NCBI GenBank assembly: GCA_000719695.1
Contig: JOHN01000027.1
Coordinates: forward strand, 1-64,000
From: Streptomyces sp. NRRL F-6131
GTDB taxonomy: Bacteria > Actinomycetota > Actinomycetes > Streptomycetales > Streptomycetaceae
Direction: 5' to 3'
Length of the DNA stretch: 64,000 nucleotides
Made by a program: the position numbers and the translations under genes. The notes under the pieces were generated by a model. That model did not search any database, had not been told where the DNA came from, and saw only the letters and a list, made by a program, of their open reading frames with translations. Within the stretch, counting starts at the first letter, position 1. Each line of letters begins with the position of its first letter. Shown piece after piece: positions 23,135 through 31,795 of the stretch.

Positions 23135-24709
23135 TCAGACCGGCAGCAGGCGGGCGATGAACTCGCCCAGCCGCCGGGCGTTGCGGCAGCAGTGCATCTC
23201 CACCGCCCGGGCGTAGGCGGGTGCGGCGGAGTCGCCGGTGCCCCAGAGGGCGGGCTGCTCCGGGTTGAGCCAGTGGACCTGGCGGGCGCGGGCCGCGATC
23301 CGCAGGAGGGCGGGGACGTTGGCGTCCCGGTAGTTGTTGCGGGCGTCGCCGAGGATCAGCACGCTGGTCCGCGGGCCGACGGCGTCCAGGTGGTGGTCGG
23401 CGAACTCGCCGAGGGCCGAGCCGTAGTCGCTGTTGCCGTGGTAGCCCATCACCTTGGCCTCGGTGAGGATCCGCCGGGCGAGCGCGGCCGGGTCGCCGCC
23501 GCCGAGGCTGAGCAGGTCGGTCACCTCGGCGGTGCGGTTGACGAAGGCGAACACCCGGACCTTGCTGAACTGGTCGCGCATCGCCTGGACCAGCAGCAGG
23601 GTGAAGTCGGAGAAGCCCGCCACCGAACCGGACACGTCGCAGAGCAGGACGAGTTCCGGCCGGGCGGGGCGGCGCAGCCGGTGGGCCGGGCGCAGCGGGA
23701 CGCCGCCGGTGGAGAGCGAGCGGCGCAGGGTGCGGCGCAGGTCGATCCGTCCGCGGGCCGCCCGGCGGCGGCGGGCGGCCAGTCGGGTGGCCAGCTTGCG
23801 GGCCAAGGGGTGGACGGTGCGCCGCAGTTCGGCGAGCTGGTCGCGGCCGGCGGTGAGGAAGTCGATCCGGTCGGGGCTCGGGGCGACGGCGCGCTCGGCG
23901 AGGCGTTCGGTGCCGCGCACCTCGGCGGCCCGGCGGCGGGCCTCGGTGGCGACGAGGGCGCGGAAGTCCCGGATGCGACGGCGGATCTCGTCGGGGAGCA
24001 CCTGGTCGGCGAGATCGGCGGAAGTGTCCGTGGCGGGGGTGTCCGTGGCGGGGCCGGGCGCCGAGCCGCTGCCGGACGCCGCGCCGCCGCCGGCGCGAAG
24101 GGCGGCGAGGACGCGGGCCAGCAGGGTCTCGGGCGCGAGCCGGCCGAGGGTCTGGTACGCCGACCAGCCGTCGGTGCCGGGTGTGCCGGCGGCGCCCGCG
24201 CCGCCGTACCGGCCGAACGCCGCCACCGCCTCACCGGCGAGCCGGACCTGGGCGGCCCGGTCGTCGGCGGCGAGCGCGGCCACGAGCCGCGCCCGGAGGT
24301 CCTCGCGCAGGGCGGCCGGGTCCGCGGCGGCGCCGGGTGCGTCGGTCTCCAGGCCGGCGGGGCCGGGCGCGGTGGCCCGGCGCACGGCCTCCGGATCGCC
24401 GACGCCGAGCGGGAAGAAGAGGTCGAAGGCGGCGTCGAAGACGCCGCGCTGCCCGTCCGTGCGCAGCAGCGCGGCGGCGAGGCCGGCCCGGACCTGTTCG
24501 CGTTCGGCGAGCCCGAGGACGTCCAGGACGGCCGCGGCGTCGACCGTCTCGGCGGGCCCGATCCGCAGGCCGTGGGTGCGCAGGGCGCGCACGAAGCCGG
24601 TCAGCCGGGCGGCGAGGTCCGCCGGGTCGGGCGGGGTGCCGGCGCCGGTGGCCGCCCTGTCGCGGGCCGGCGTGCTGTCGCCGGGAGCGGACGGCGGCGG
24701 GACGGTCAT
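23135..24709 (-). CDS. VWA domain-containing CoxE-like protein
   Basis: 524 aa. The N-terminal half is helical and Ala-rich. The C-terminal von Willebrand A domain (about 330-510) has an intact MIDAS: DVSGSVAGFSDF, then a Thr/Ser region, and ILGDARNNYRD. This matches the VWA_CoxE family, whose members work with MoxR-type AAA+ ATPases to insert metals or remodel enzyme complexes (CoxDE of CO dehydrogenase). ATG 24709 overlaps the ATPase stop by ATGA, so the pair is coupled. No CO dehydrogenase or other obvious client is nearby. Confidence 0.88.
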   Translation of the reverse strand: MTVPPPSAPGDSTPARDRAATGAGTPPDPADLAARLTGFVRALRTHGLRIGPAETVDAAAVLDVLGLAEREQVRAGLAAALLRTDGQRGVFDAAFDLFFPLGVGDPEAVRRATAPGPAGLETDAPGAAADPAALREDLRARLVAALAADDRAAQVRLAGEAVAAFGRYGGAGAAGTPGTDGWSAYQTLGRLAPETLLARVLAALRAGGGAASGSGSAPGPATDTPATDTSADLADQVLPDEIRRRIRDFRALVATEARRRAAEVRGTERLAERAVAPSPDRIDFLTAGRDQLAELRRTVHPLARKLATRLAARRRRAARGRIDLRRTLRRSLSTGGVPLRPAHRLRRPARPELVLLCDVSGSVAGFSDFTLLLVQAMRDQFSKVRVFAFVNRTAEVTDLLSLGGGDPAALARRILTEAKVMGYHGNSDYGSALGEFADHHLDAVGPRTSVLILGDARNNYRDANVPALLRIAARARQVHWLNPEQPALWGTGDSAAPAYARAVEMHCCRNARRLGEFIARLLPV

Positions 24710-25578
24710 GCGACGGTGAGCTTCTGCGCGGCCTTCAGCACGTCGTCCTGGTGCTTGAGGACGACGCCGAGGGTGGCCCGGACGACCGTCTCGTCCAGGG
24801 TGTCGGCGCCGAGCGCGAGCAGGGTGCGGGCCCAGTCGACGGTCTCGGCGACCGACGGGGCCTTGCGCAGTTCCATCGCCCGCAGGGCGCCGACCACCCG
24901 GACCAGCGAGTCGGCCAGCGTCGCGTCCAGGCCGGGGACGCGCAGCCGGACGATCCGGCGCTCCAGTTCGGCCTCCGGGTAGTCGAGATGGAGGAAGAGG
25001 CAGCGGCGGCGCAGTGCCTCGGAGAGCTCCCGGGTGGCGTTGGAGGTGAGCAGGACGAAGGGGCGGCGGCTCGCCGTGATGGTGCCCAGCTCGGGCACGG
25101 TGACCTGGAAGTCGCTGAGCACTTCGAGCAGCAGCGCCTCCACCTCGACGTCGGCCTTGTCCATCTCGTCGATCAGCAGGACGGTCGGCTCGTCGCCGCG
25201 GATCGCGGTGAGCAGGGGCCGGGTGAGCAGGAACTCCTCGCCGAAGACGTCGGTGCGGGTGGCGTCCCAGCCCTCGTCCCGCCCGGCGGTGATCCGCAGC
25301 AGCTGCTTGGCGTGGTTCCACTCGTAGAGGGCGCGGGCCTCGTCGATGCCCTCGTAGCACTGGAGCCGGACGAGCCGGGCCCGGCCGATCGCGGCGACGG
25401 CCTTGGCGAGTTCGGTCTTGCCGACGCCGGCCGGGCCCTCGACGAGCAGGGGCTTGCCGAGCCGGTCGGCGAGGAAGACGGTGGTGGCGACCTCCGTGGA
25501 GGCCAGGTAGCCGACCTCGGCCAGTCGTGCCGCCGTGTCGGCCACCGACTCGAAGAACTGCGTGCCCTCGCCGCCCAT
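24706..25578 (-). CDS. MoxR-family AAA+ ATPase (CoxD-like)
   Basis: 290-aa AAA+ chaperone-type ATPase: Walker A GPAGVGKTELAKA near 50, Walker B TVLLIDEMDKAD near 120, sensor-1 region PFVLLTSNATRELSEALRRRC with the arginine-finger stretch, and a helical lid. The first ~20 residues precede LASTEVATTVFLADRLGKPLLVEGPAG. ATG 25578 is chosen over an upstream start since homology begins shortly after it. It is the first gene of a two-gene unit with the VWA protein. The pair is inferred to act as a maturation machine for an unknown metalloenzyme. Confidence 0.92.
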   Translation of the reverse strand: MGGEGTQFFESVADTAARLAEVGYLASTEVATTVFLADRLGKPLLVEGPAGVGKTELAKAVAAIGRARLVRLQCYEGIDEARALYEWNHAKQLLRITAGRDEGWDATRTDVFGEEFLLTRPLLTAIRGDEPTVLLIDEMDKADVEVEALLLEVLSDFQVTVPELGTITASRRPFVLLTSNATRELSEALRRRCLFLHLDYPEAELERRIVRLRVPGLDATLADSLVRVVGALRAMELRKAPSVAETVDWARTLLALGADTLDETVVRATLGVVLKHQDDVLKAAQKLTVA

Positions 25579-25816
25579 GTGCGCCCCACATCCCCGTGAT
25601 CCGGTGTCCGTCGCCAGCACCCTACCCGTGGGTCACTTTCACTGTCCCGGGCAACGCCGGACCCGGCGCCGGACCCGGCGCCGGGCGCGGCGTCGCCCGG
25701 CCTCCGGGGCGGCGTCGGGGAACGGTCGGGGAGCCGACGACGTGCGACGTGCGGCGTGCGGCGACCGGGGTCGCCGCACGCCGCCGTGGTGTCGCACCGC
25801 CCGGGGGCGGGGCGGG

Positions 25817-26491
25817 TCAGTTGATGTAGACGTGCGGGCTGCCGGCCACCGAGCTGTCCTTCACCGGCCCGTAGGTGGCGCTGAAGTACCCGGTGGAGAA
25901 ACAGGTGCTGGGGCCGGAGACCTTGGGCAGCGCCTGGGCGTTGAAGCCGATGGTCTGGCCGACGTTGCTGGTGGTGCCGCTGATGCCGGCGGGGGCCCGG
26001 TAGACGCAGGTGATGGTGCCGAGGATGGTCTTCAGGACCACGGTGGTCTGCAGCGGACCGGCGGCGGTGGGGTCGAGCGAGACCGGGTTGCCCGGCGCGT
26101 CACTGACCGAGTTGGTGTAGGGGAGGTTGTTGACGGTGATGCTCTGCACGCTGGTCACGCCGATCACGTTGGCGGTGCAGGAGCCGAAGGTCTGGGTGTT
26201 GAGCTGCTCGGTCGCGACGCCGGGCGCGGCCGGGTTGCTGGTGACGGTCGCGGAGAAGGAGGAGGCGGCGCACTTGATGCCGCTCGTCCCGGTGGCGCTG
26301 GAGTAGAAGGTGGCGTAGCTGCCGGCCACCAGATCGGCGGTGAGCACGTCGCCGACGGCGATGTTCGGTCCGCCGACGGCGGTGTGGGTGAGCACGGCGG
26401 AGCCGGCGGCCTGGGCGGGGGTCATGGTGCCGGCGGCCAGCACCGCGGCGGCGGCGAGGGCGGTGGCTCCGAGGGTACGGCGGATGCGCAT
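25817..26491 (-). CDS. Secreted protein, conserved Streptomyces hypothetical
   Basis: 224-aa exported protein. The signal peptide RRTLGATALAAAAVLAAGTMTPAQA has an AQA cleavage site. The mature part is Ser/Thr/Asn/Val-rich, beta-strand-like (SYATFYSSATGTSGIKCAAS, TVTSNPAAPG, SITVNNLPYTN) with several Cys that could pair. Similar secreted proteins occur beside DUF6230/DUF6114 genes, as here. ATG 26491 follows GAGAGGCACACCCTC with GAGAGG as a weak ribosome-binding site. It is divergent from the TetR gene. The role may be a cell-surface or spore-associated protein, but no direct evidence was seen. Confidence 0.75.
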   Translation of the reverse strand: MRIRRTLGATALAAAAVLAAGTMTPAQAAGSAVLTHTAVGGPNIAVGDVLTADLVAGSYATFYSSATGTSGIKCAASSFSATVTSNPAAPGVATEQLNTQTFGSCTANVIGVTSVQSITVNNLPYTNSVSDAPGNPVSLDPTAAGPLQTTVVLKTILGTITCVYRAPAGISGTTSNVGQTIGFNAQALPKVSGPSTCFSTGYFSATYGPVKDSSVAGSPHVYIN

Positions 26492-26969
26492 GAGGGTGTG
26501 CCTCTCCGGGCGAGTCGGGTGGGGGAGCCCGTGCGGTCGTGTGGGGGAGCGCGGCATCGTCGGCCGCGGCCCGACCGGGAACGGGGCGGTGCGGGGTGGG
26601 GCGCCGCGAACGGTGACTCGGCGGGCCCGGCGCCACGGGCCCGCCCGTACGGCGCGGTACCGGCGGCACGACGCTGTGCGGCGGGTACGACGCGGCCTGG
26701 CACGGCCGGGAGGTCCGGCCGGGTACGGCTGAGTACGGCGGGGCGGTGCGGAGGTGGAGCGGAGGTGGTGCAGGAGCGCGGCACGGACGGTGCGTGCGGT
26801 GCCGGGTGCACGTCGGCGGCTGCCACCGCCGGGCATGCGTTCGCCATACTGAGCAGTCGGAACGCGTGCGGGCTTCCGGCGGCCTCGGCCGCAGATTGGA
26901 AACCCGCCAGTGTTGTAAACCGGATGCGGCGTCAATGTCAAGGCGGAGCACAGGAATTGGGGACGGAAG
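26492..26969. other. Divergent spacer, secreted protein/TetR
   Basis: 478 bp. The half near the secreted-protein gene is GC-rich without a recognisable gene. The TetR half is clearly more AT-rich and contains the promoter-like sequence at 26912-26941. Confidence 0.6.
26912..26941 (-). promoter_or_regulatory. Candidate sigma-70-type promoter reading toward the secreted-protein gene
   Basis: TTGACA (26941-26936), an 18-bp spacer and TACAAC (26917-26912) on the minus strand. It would give a 5' leader of about 410 nt for the gene starting at 26491. Confidence 0.45.
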
Positions 26970-27755
26970 ATGGCGATGGAGCCGGATGTCCGTGGGAACG
27001 CCGACGTGGTCCTGATCCCCGGTGCGCGCACCGGTCGCGACCCGGCCCGCTCCATTAAACGAGGCCCGAGCCGGCTGCCGCCGGGGGTGGTCGCGGCGAC
27101 CCAGCGTGAGCGCCTGCTGGACGGTCTGGTGCACACCGTGGCGCAACACGGGTACCAGCGCGCCACGGTGAGCGACATCTGTCGCGCCGCCGGGGTGACC
27201 AGGCCGGTCTTCTACGAGCTGTTCACCGGCAAGGAGGACGCCTTCCTCGCCGCCCACCGGCACGGCACCGGGGTGGTGATCCGGCGGATGGCGCGGGCGT
27301 TCGCGGCGGCACCGGACTGGTGCGCCGGAATCCGCGAGGCGCTCCGCGCGATGCTCCAACTGCTGGCCGGTGTTCCGGCGTTCGCCACCATGGCGGTCAT
27401 CGAACTGGACGCGGTCGGTCCGGCCGGACGCCAGGAACGCACCCAACTCCTCACCCGCTTCCGGGCGTTCTTCGCGGACATCCCCGAACTCCCGGACGGG
27501 GTGGCCGCCGAGGCGATGATCGACGCGGTGGTCGGTGGCGTCTACGGCACCCTGCAGCGCCGCATCGACGCCGACCGGACCGCCGAACTCCCCGACCTGC
27601 TGCCGACCTTGAGCCTCTTCTGCCTGGCTCCCTTCCTCGGCCCGACCGAGGCGGCACGTCGTCTGGCCCTGGACGTGCCCGGCCCCGGCGACCGCGCCGG
27701 AGCGGACGATGATCCTTCGTGCACCCGTATTGACCCGGTCAATACTGGGCAGTAG
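26970..27755 (+). CDS. TetR-family transcriptional regulator
   Basis: 261 aa. The HTH is at about 50-95 (RERLLDGLVHTVAQHGYQRATVSDICRAAGVTRPVFYELFTGKEDAFLAAH), after an unusually long N-terminal extension of about 45 residues (IPGARTGRDPARSIKRGPSRL). The C-terminal ligand domain includes AFATMAVIELDAVGPAGRQER. The start is ATG 26970 with GGGGACGGA just upstream; a second ATG two codons later is possible. The gene's 3' end contains a 19-bp palindrome that could be an operator for the following DUF6230 operon, and it is divergent from the secreted-protein gene, so it probably controls the whole cassette. Confidence 0.88.
   Translation: MAMEPDVRGNADVVLIPGARTGRDPARSIKRGPSRLPPGVVAATQRERLLDGLVHTVAQHGYQRATVSDICRAAGVTRPVFYELFTGKEDAFLAAHRHGTGVVIRRMARAFAAAPDWCAGIREALRAMLQLLAGVPAFATMAVIELDAVGPAGRQERTQLLTRFRAFFADIPELPDGVAAEAMIDAVVGGVYGTLQRRIDADRTAELPDLLPTLSLFCLAPFLGPTEAARRLALDVPGPGDRAGADDDPSCTRIDPVNTGQ
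27727..27745. promoter_or_regulatory. Perfect 19-bp palindrome (GTATTGACC-C-GGTCAATAC)
   Basis: Inverted repeat with a 1-bp centre inside the last codons of the TetR gene, about 150 bp upstream of the DUF6230 start. Its AT content is unusual for this genome. It is a strong candidate operator. The neighbouring ACTGGG...CCCAGT (27744-27764) adds a second small inverted repeat. Confidence 0.6.
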
Positions 27756-27893
27756 CTTCCCAGTTACCCACTGCGGCCCGACCGGTCCGCCCCGCTGCCG
27801 AGGGGTGGGCCTCCACTGCCGTGCCGCAGAACGCTGTCCGCGCCAGGACAACGTGCCAGTGCCTGCCCGTCCCCACCACCCGAGGGAGCACAC

Positions 27894-28550
27894 ATGGCCA
27901 CGTCCGAGGACGCCGCCCGACCGATCGAGAGCACGTCGAGTCCCGAGTCGCCCGCCCGGGCGAGAGGCCGGGTCCGGCTGAAGCGCACCGCGCTGATGGC
28001 CGTCCCCGCCGTCCTCGCCGGCGGCGTACTGATGACCCTGACCGCCCAGGGCGTGCTCGCCGCCCAGTTCGCCATCTCCGGAATGCCGTTCGTCGTCACC
28101 GCCGACAGCCTGGACGGCGTCGGCTTCGAGCAGTTCGGCAGTCTGGACCACATGATCGAGAACAGCCCCAACAGCGGCGACACCGGTGGCCAGGTGCTCG
28201 TCGCGGTTTCCGCGATCAAGGAGGCCTCGCTCACCAAGCTCTGCCAGAGCGTCGAGCTCGGCGGCATCAACCTGCTGATCCGGGCCGGCGACGCGGGGAC
28301 GCCCGTCACCGCCACCGACCTCACCACCGACTCCGATCTGCTCTCCGGTGACGCGGAGTTCAAGAACATCGAGATCGGCGGCGACGCGAGCACCTACACC
28401 AAGGCCGGTGTCCAGGGCCTGCCCGGGGTCTTCGGCCAGCAGGCCGACACGGTCAAGATCCGCAACCTCCGGCAGCACAACTACGCCACCACCGCCGGCG
28501 CCTTCAAACTGCCCAACCTCCGGCTGAGCTTCAGCTCCGAGGGCTGCTGA
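27894..28550 (+). CDS. DUF6230 family protein
   Basis: 218 aa with one N-terminal membrane helix/uncleaved signal (RTALMAVPAVLAGGVLMTLTAQGVLAAQF) preceded by a Ser/Glu-rich cytosolic tail. The extracytoplasmic part is rich in polar strands (FAISGMPFVVTADSLDGVGFEQFG, FKNIEIGGDASTYTKAG) and ends in NLRLSFSSEGC. Annotation in other genomes has called such proteins cholesterol esterases, but no hydrolase motif is visible. The start is ATG 27894 with GAGGGAG upstream. It is separated by 2 bp from the DUF6114 gene, so they are co-expressed. Confidence 0.85.
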   Translation: MATSEDAARPIESTSSPESPARARGRVRLKRTALMAVPAVLAGGVLMTLTAQGVLAAQFAISGMPFVVTADSLDGVGFEQFGSLDHMIENSPNSGDTGGQVLVAVSAIKEASLTKLCQSVELGGINLLIRAGDAGTPVTATDLTTDSDLLSGDAEFKNIEIGGDASTYTKAGVQGLPGVFGQQADTVKIRNLRQHNYATTAGAFKLPNLRLSFSSEGC

Positions 28551-28552
28551 CG

Positions 28553-29107
28553 GTGACCGAACCCGAGCCGAAGCCGGAGACCGGGTCCACGGCGGAGCCG
28601 ATGCCGGAGACCGGGGCGGTGACGCCCGGAACGGCGCACGCGGAACCGGCGCCGCCGCAGGGAGCCGAGGGCCGGGTCCGGGCGGGTGCGGTCGCCCGGA
28701 CCCGCGGGTCCTGGCGCGGCTGGCGGGGCCGGCGGCCGTTCTGGGGCGGCACGCTCGTCCTGTTCGGCGGCGCGGAGATCCTCTTCACCCTGCGCGCCCC
28801 GCTGCCCGTCGTCCTGCACATCGGGATCCAGGGGCTGGCCGGCTACCTCGTCCCGTCGGTCATGGTGATCTGCGGCCTGCTGATCCTCTTCAACCCGACC
28901 CAGCGGCTGTTCTACTCGATCCTCGCCGTGCTGGCGTCGCTGGGGAGCTGGCTCACCTCCAACCTCGGCGGCTTCCTGCTCGGGATGCTGTTCGGCGTGA
29001 TCGGCAGCTGCCTCGCCTTCGGCTGGCTGCCCGACCAGCCCCCGCGCCGCCGGTGGCTGCGCCGGGGCCGGGCGCGGCACAAGGCCGCCGACCCGGCCGG
29101 CGTCTGA
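28553..29107 (+). CDS. DUF6114 family membrane protein
   Basis: 184 aa. A Pro/Glu-rich cytosolic N-terminus (about 1-55) is followed by four hydrophobic helices (about 62-80 GGTLVLFGGAEILFTL, 87-112, 115-130, 133-157) and a strongly basic C-terminus (PPRRRWLRRGRARHK). GTG 28553 lies 2 bp after the DUF6230 stop. The two families are regularly adjacent in actinomycetes, so they probably form a membrane complex presenting the DUF6230 domain outside the cell. Biochemical role unknown. Confidence 0.85.
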   Translation: MTEPEPKPETGSTAEPMPETGAVTPGTAHAEPAPPQGAEGRVRAGAVARTRGSWRGWRGRRPFWGGTLVLFGGAEILFTLRAPLPVVLHIGIQGLAGYLVPSVMVICGLLILFNPTQRLFYSILAVLASLGSWLTSNLGGFLLGMLFGVIGSCLAFGWLPDQPPRRRWLRRGRARHKAADPAGV

Positions 29108-29220
29108 GCCGGCCGGCCCCGGGGCCGGGCACGACCGGCCCGGGGCCGGGCCGGTCCGAACCGGGGCCGAGCCGGTCCGAACCGGGTCCGGCCGGCTCAG
29201 ACCCGGGCCCCGGAAGCCGG

Positions 29221-29261
29221 CGCCCCGTCCCCGGCGAAGGGAGAGCACCGGGGACGGGGCG
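29221..29261. terminator. Bidirectional terminator between DUF6114 and alcohol dehydrogenase genes
   Basis: Perfect 14-bp stem CGCCCCGTCCCCGG / CCGGGGACGGGGCG with a 13-nt loop, between convergent genes. Upstream of it the motif GCCGGTCCGAACCGGG is repeated twice (29144-29190). Confidence 0.8.
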
Positions 29262-29320
29262 TCGTACAGGAGCAGAGCGACCGTGGCGTCCGTACCTCCC
29301 GGGAGCGCACGGGCGGCGGG

Positions 29321-30487
29321 TCAGATGGTCGCCGCGTCGATGACGAAGCGGTAGCGCACATCGCTCCGCAGCACCCGCGCGTACGCCTCGTTGATCCGGT
29401 CGGCGGGGATCAGCTCGATCTCCGCCCCGATCCCGTGCTCGGCGCAGAAGTCCAGCATCTCCTGGGTCTCCGGCAGGCCGCCGATCATCGAGCCCGCGAG
29501 CGCCCGTCGGCCGGTGAGCAGCGCGTGCGCGCCCACGCTGACCGGCTTCTCCGGCGCGCCGAGCTGGACCATCGTGCCGTCGGTGCGCAGCAGTCCGAGG
29601 TAGGCGCTCAGGTCGAGGTCGGCCGAGACGGTGTTGAGGACGAGGTCGAACCGGCCGGCCAGCTCGGTGAACGTCGCCGGGTCGGAGGTGGCGCGGTAGT
29701 CGTGGGCGCCGAGCCGCAGCCCGTCCTCCCGCTTGCTCAGCGACTGGCTGAGCACGGTGACCTCGGCCCCCTTGGCCCGGGCGATCTTCACGCCCAGGTG
29801 CCCGAGCCCGCCGAGCCCGACGACGGCGACCTTGCGCCCCGGCCCGGCCCCCCAGTGGGTGAGCGGCGAGTACAGCGTGATGCCCGCGCAGAGCAGCGGC
29901 GCCGCGACGTCCAGCGCCAGGGCGTCGGGGATCCGCACCGCGTACTCCTCGTCCACCACCAGCTGCCGGGCGTACCCGCCGTACGTCGGCGCGCCGTCGC
30001 GGCCGACGGAGTTGTAGGTGTACACCGTGCCGCCCTCGCCCGTGCAGTACTGCTGGAGCCCGGCGCGGCAGTTGTCGCACGTGCGGCAGGAGTCGACGAA
30101 GCAGCCGACGCCGACCCGGTCGCCGGTGGACCACCGGGAGACCTCGGAGCCGACGGCGGCGACCACCCCGGCGATCTCGTGGCCCGGCACCATCGGGAAG
30201 ATCCCCGGGCCCCAGTCCTCGCCGACCTGGTGGATGTCGGAGTGGCAGATGCCCGCGTACCGCACGTCGATCAGGACGTCGTGCGGGCCGAGCGCCCGGC
30301 GCGGCACGGTGGTCCGCTCCAGCGGGGCGCCCGGGGTGCGGGCCGCGTAGACCGCGATCCGGCCGGGGCCGTCCGTGGCCGGCGCGTCGGCGGTGCCGGT
30401 GGCGATGTCGGTGATGTTGGCGAGGTCGGTGCCGGTGTCGCTGAGGTCGGTGGTCGTCGTAGCCGTCGTAGCCGTCGTGTTCGTCAT
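29321..30487 (-). CDS. Zinc-dependent NAD(P) alcohol dehydrogenase (CAD/YahK type)
   Basis: 388 aa. An unusual Thr-rich N-terminal stretch (about 1-40) precedes the MDR domain: catalytic zinc ligands in [11 protein letters not shown] and PGHEIAG, a structural zinc cluster in [17 protein letters not shown], and the Rossmann motif [19 protein letters not shown]...GHE plus the four-Cys lobe is typical of cinnamyl-alcohol/broad aldehyde reductases. It reduces aldehydes with NADPH. ATG 30487 is the only strong start, but the Thr-rich leader could be a start misassignment. It is divergent from a MmyB-type regulator, which likely controls it; that family pairing is common in streptomycetes. Confidence 0.92.
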   Translation of the reverse strand: MTNTTATTATTTTDLSDTGTDLANITDIATGTADAPATDGPGRIAVYAARTPGAPLERTTVPRRALGPHDVLIDVRYAGICHSDIHQVGEDWGPGIFPMVPGHEIAGVVAAVGSEVSRWSTGDRVGVGCFVDSCRTCDNCRAGLQQYCTGEGGTVYTYNSVGRDGAPTYGGYARQLVVDEEYAVRIPDALALDVAAPLLCAGITLYSPLTHWGAGPGRKVAVVGLGGLGHLGVKIARAKGAEVTVLSQSLSKREDGLRLGAHDYRATSDPATFTELAGRFDLVLNTVSADLDLSAYLGLLRTDGTMVQLGAPEKPVSVGAHALLTGRRALAGSMIGGLPETQEMLDFCAEHGIGAEIELIPADRINEAYARVLRSDVRYRFVIDAATI

Positions 30488-30602
30488 GGCTCAAGGCTCG
30501 GCCCGGCGGGAGCGGCCAGCCAGGTCAGCGGTGGTCGTACGTTTCCCGTTCCTACGACGCGCAGTATCACCCTCGGCGCGGGCCCGCCCGGGCGCGCGGG
30601 CC

Positions 30603-30608
30603 CATACT
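30603..30608 (+). promoter_or_regulatory. Candidate -10 element (CATACT) of a leaderless gene
   Basis: CATACT lies 6 nt before ATG 30615 and no ribosome-binding site precedes that ATG. No clear -35. Confidence 0.35.
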
Positions 30609-30614
30609 GCTGGT

Positions 30615-31586
30615 ATGGATCAGCGCACCGAGCTCAGCGAATTCCTGCGCTCCCGGCGGGCCCGGTTGCGGCCGGCCGACGTCGGGCTGCCCGACTACGG
30701 CGGCCGGCGTCGCGTGCCCGGGCTGCGCCGCGAGGAACTGGCGCAGCTGGCGGGCGTGAGCACGGCGTACTACGTGCGGCTCGAGCAGGGGCACGGCGAG
30801 AGCGTCTCGGCGGCCGTGCTGGACGCGATCGCCCGGGCGCTGCGGCTCGACGCCGCCGAGCACGAGCACCTGCGCCGGCTCACCCGACCGGTGCGCCGCC
30901 GCGCCGGGCGGGGCCCGGCGGTGCGCCCGCAGCAGGTCCGGCCCGAGCTGCAGCAGTTGCTGGACGCGATGGAGGGCGTCCCCGCCTACGTCCTCGGGCG
31001 GCGGCTCGACGTGCTCGCCTGGAACCGCCTCGGCAACGCCGTGGTCGGCGACATCGCCGCGCTGCCGCCGGAGCAGCGGAACATGGCCTGGCAGGTCTTC
31101 CTCGATCCGGCCGCCCGGGAGCTCTACCTGGACTGGGAGAGCAAGGCGACCGACCTGGTGGGGATGCTCCGGCTCGATGCCGGCCGGGACCCGGACGATC
31201 CCCGGCTGGCCTCGCTGATCGGCGAACTCTCGGTCAAGAGCGAGGACTTCCGGCGGCTGTGGGCCGCCCACGACGTGCGGGACAAGGGCCACGGCGTCAA
31301 GGAGCTGCACCATCCGGTGGTCGGCCGGCTGACCCTGCGCTACGAGACCTTCCGCCCGGCCGGTGATCCGGACCAGGTGCTGGTCGCCTACCACGCCGAT
31401 CCGCAGTCGTCCTCGGCCGAGTCCTTGCGTCTGCTGGCCAGTTGGATCGCCACCGGGCCGCCCGGGGGAGGGGCGGACCGGCAGCCGGCCGACCCGCCCG
31501 GGGCCCGGCCGGAGCCGAGCGGCGTGCCGGAGTCCGAGGCCCTGCCCGGCAGTGGCGCCGGACCGGCGTCGTCGACGGGTCGGTAG
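30615..31586 (+). CDS. XRE/MmyB-type transcriptional regulator
   Basis: 323 aa. An N-terminal Xre HTH (about 5-75; ELSEFLRSRRARL, VPGLRREELAQLAGVSTAYYVRLEQG) is followed by the MmyB-like ligand-binding domain (about 105-270; LDAMEGVPAYVLGRRLDVLAWNRLG, MAWQVFLDPAARELY, HHPVVGRLTLRYETF). The family binds fatty-acid-like ligands and often represses an adjacent, divergently transcribed oxidoreductase; here that is the alcohol dehydrogenase at 29321-30487. The C-terminal ~45 residues are disordered. ATG 30615 appears leaderless. Confidence 0.92.
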   Translation: MDQRTELSEFLRSRRARLRPADVGLPDYGGRRRVPGLRREELAQLAGVSTAYYVRLEQGHGESVSAAVLDAIARALRLDAAEHEHLRRLTRPVRRRAGRGPAVRPQQVRPELQQLLDAMEGVPAYVLGRRLDVLAWNRLGNAVVGDIAALPPEQRNMAWQVFLDPAARELYLDWESKATDLVGMLRLDAGRDPDDPRLASLIGELSVKSEDFRRLWAAHDVRDKGHGVKELHHPVVGRLTLRYETFRPAGDPDQVLVAYHADPQSSSAESLRLLASWIATGPPGGGADRQPADPPGARPEPSGVPESEALPGSGAGPASSTGR

Positions 31587-31608
31587 TCCTCTTCTCCGGC
31601 CTCCTCCG

Positions 31609-31645
31609 GGGCCGGTGGTCCCGGTCCGCCGGGGACCACCGGCCC
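31609..31645 (+). terminator. Terminator hairpin after the MmyB-type regulator; right arm resembles a DosR-type box
   Basis: Perfect 14-bp stem GGGCCGGTGGTCCC / GGGACCACCGGCCC with a 9-nt loop. The right arm (31632-31645) differs from OsdR-type box 4 by one base and lies 150 bp upstream of the flavohaemoglobin gene, so a regulatory role cannot be excluded. Confidence 0.6.
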
Positions 31646-31760
31646 TGGTCGGACGCCGGGCGGGCGCGTTCACTGGATCTGCGGCCGCCCCGGGGTGCCC
31701 CCTGCCCGGAACCGGCCGAGCACCGGTCGGATCGGCGAACGGGCGGTGTCCGGCAGGTGA

Positions 31761-31788
31761 CTGACGGGCCATCAGATCTCCTTAGGCT
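31761..31788 (+). promoter_or_regulatory. Candidate promoter of the truncated flavohaemoglobin gene
   Basis: CTGACG (31761-31766), a 16-bp spacer and TAGGCT (31783-31788), then 7 nt to ATG 31796, implying a leaderless transcript. Confidence 0.4.
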
Positions 31789-31795
31789 GTCGGTC

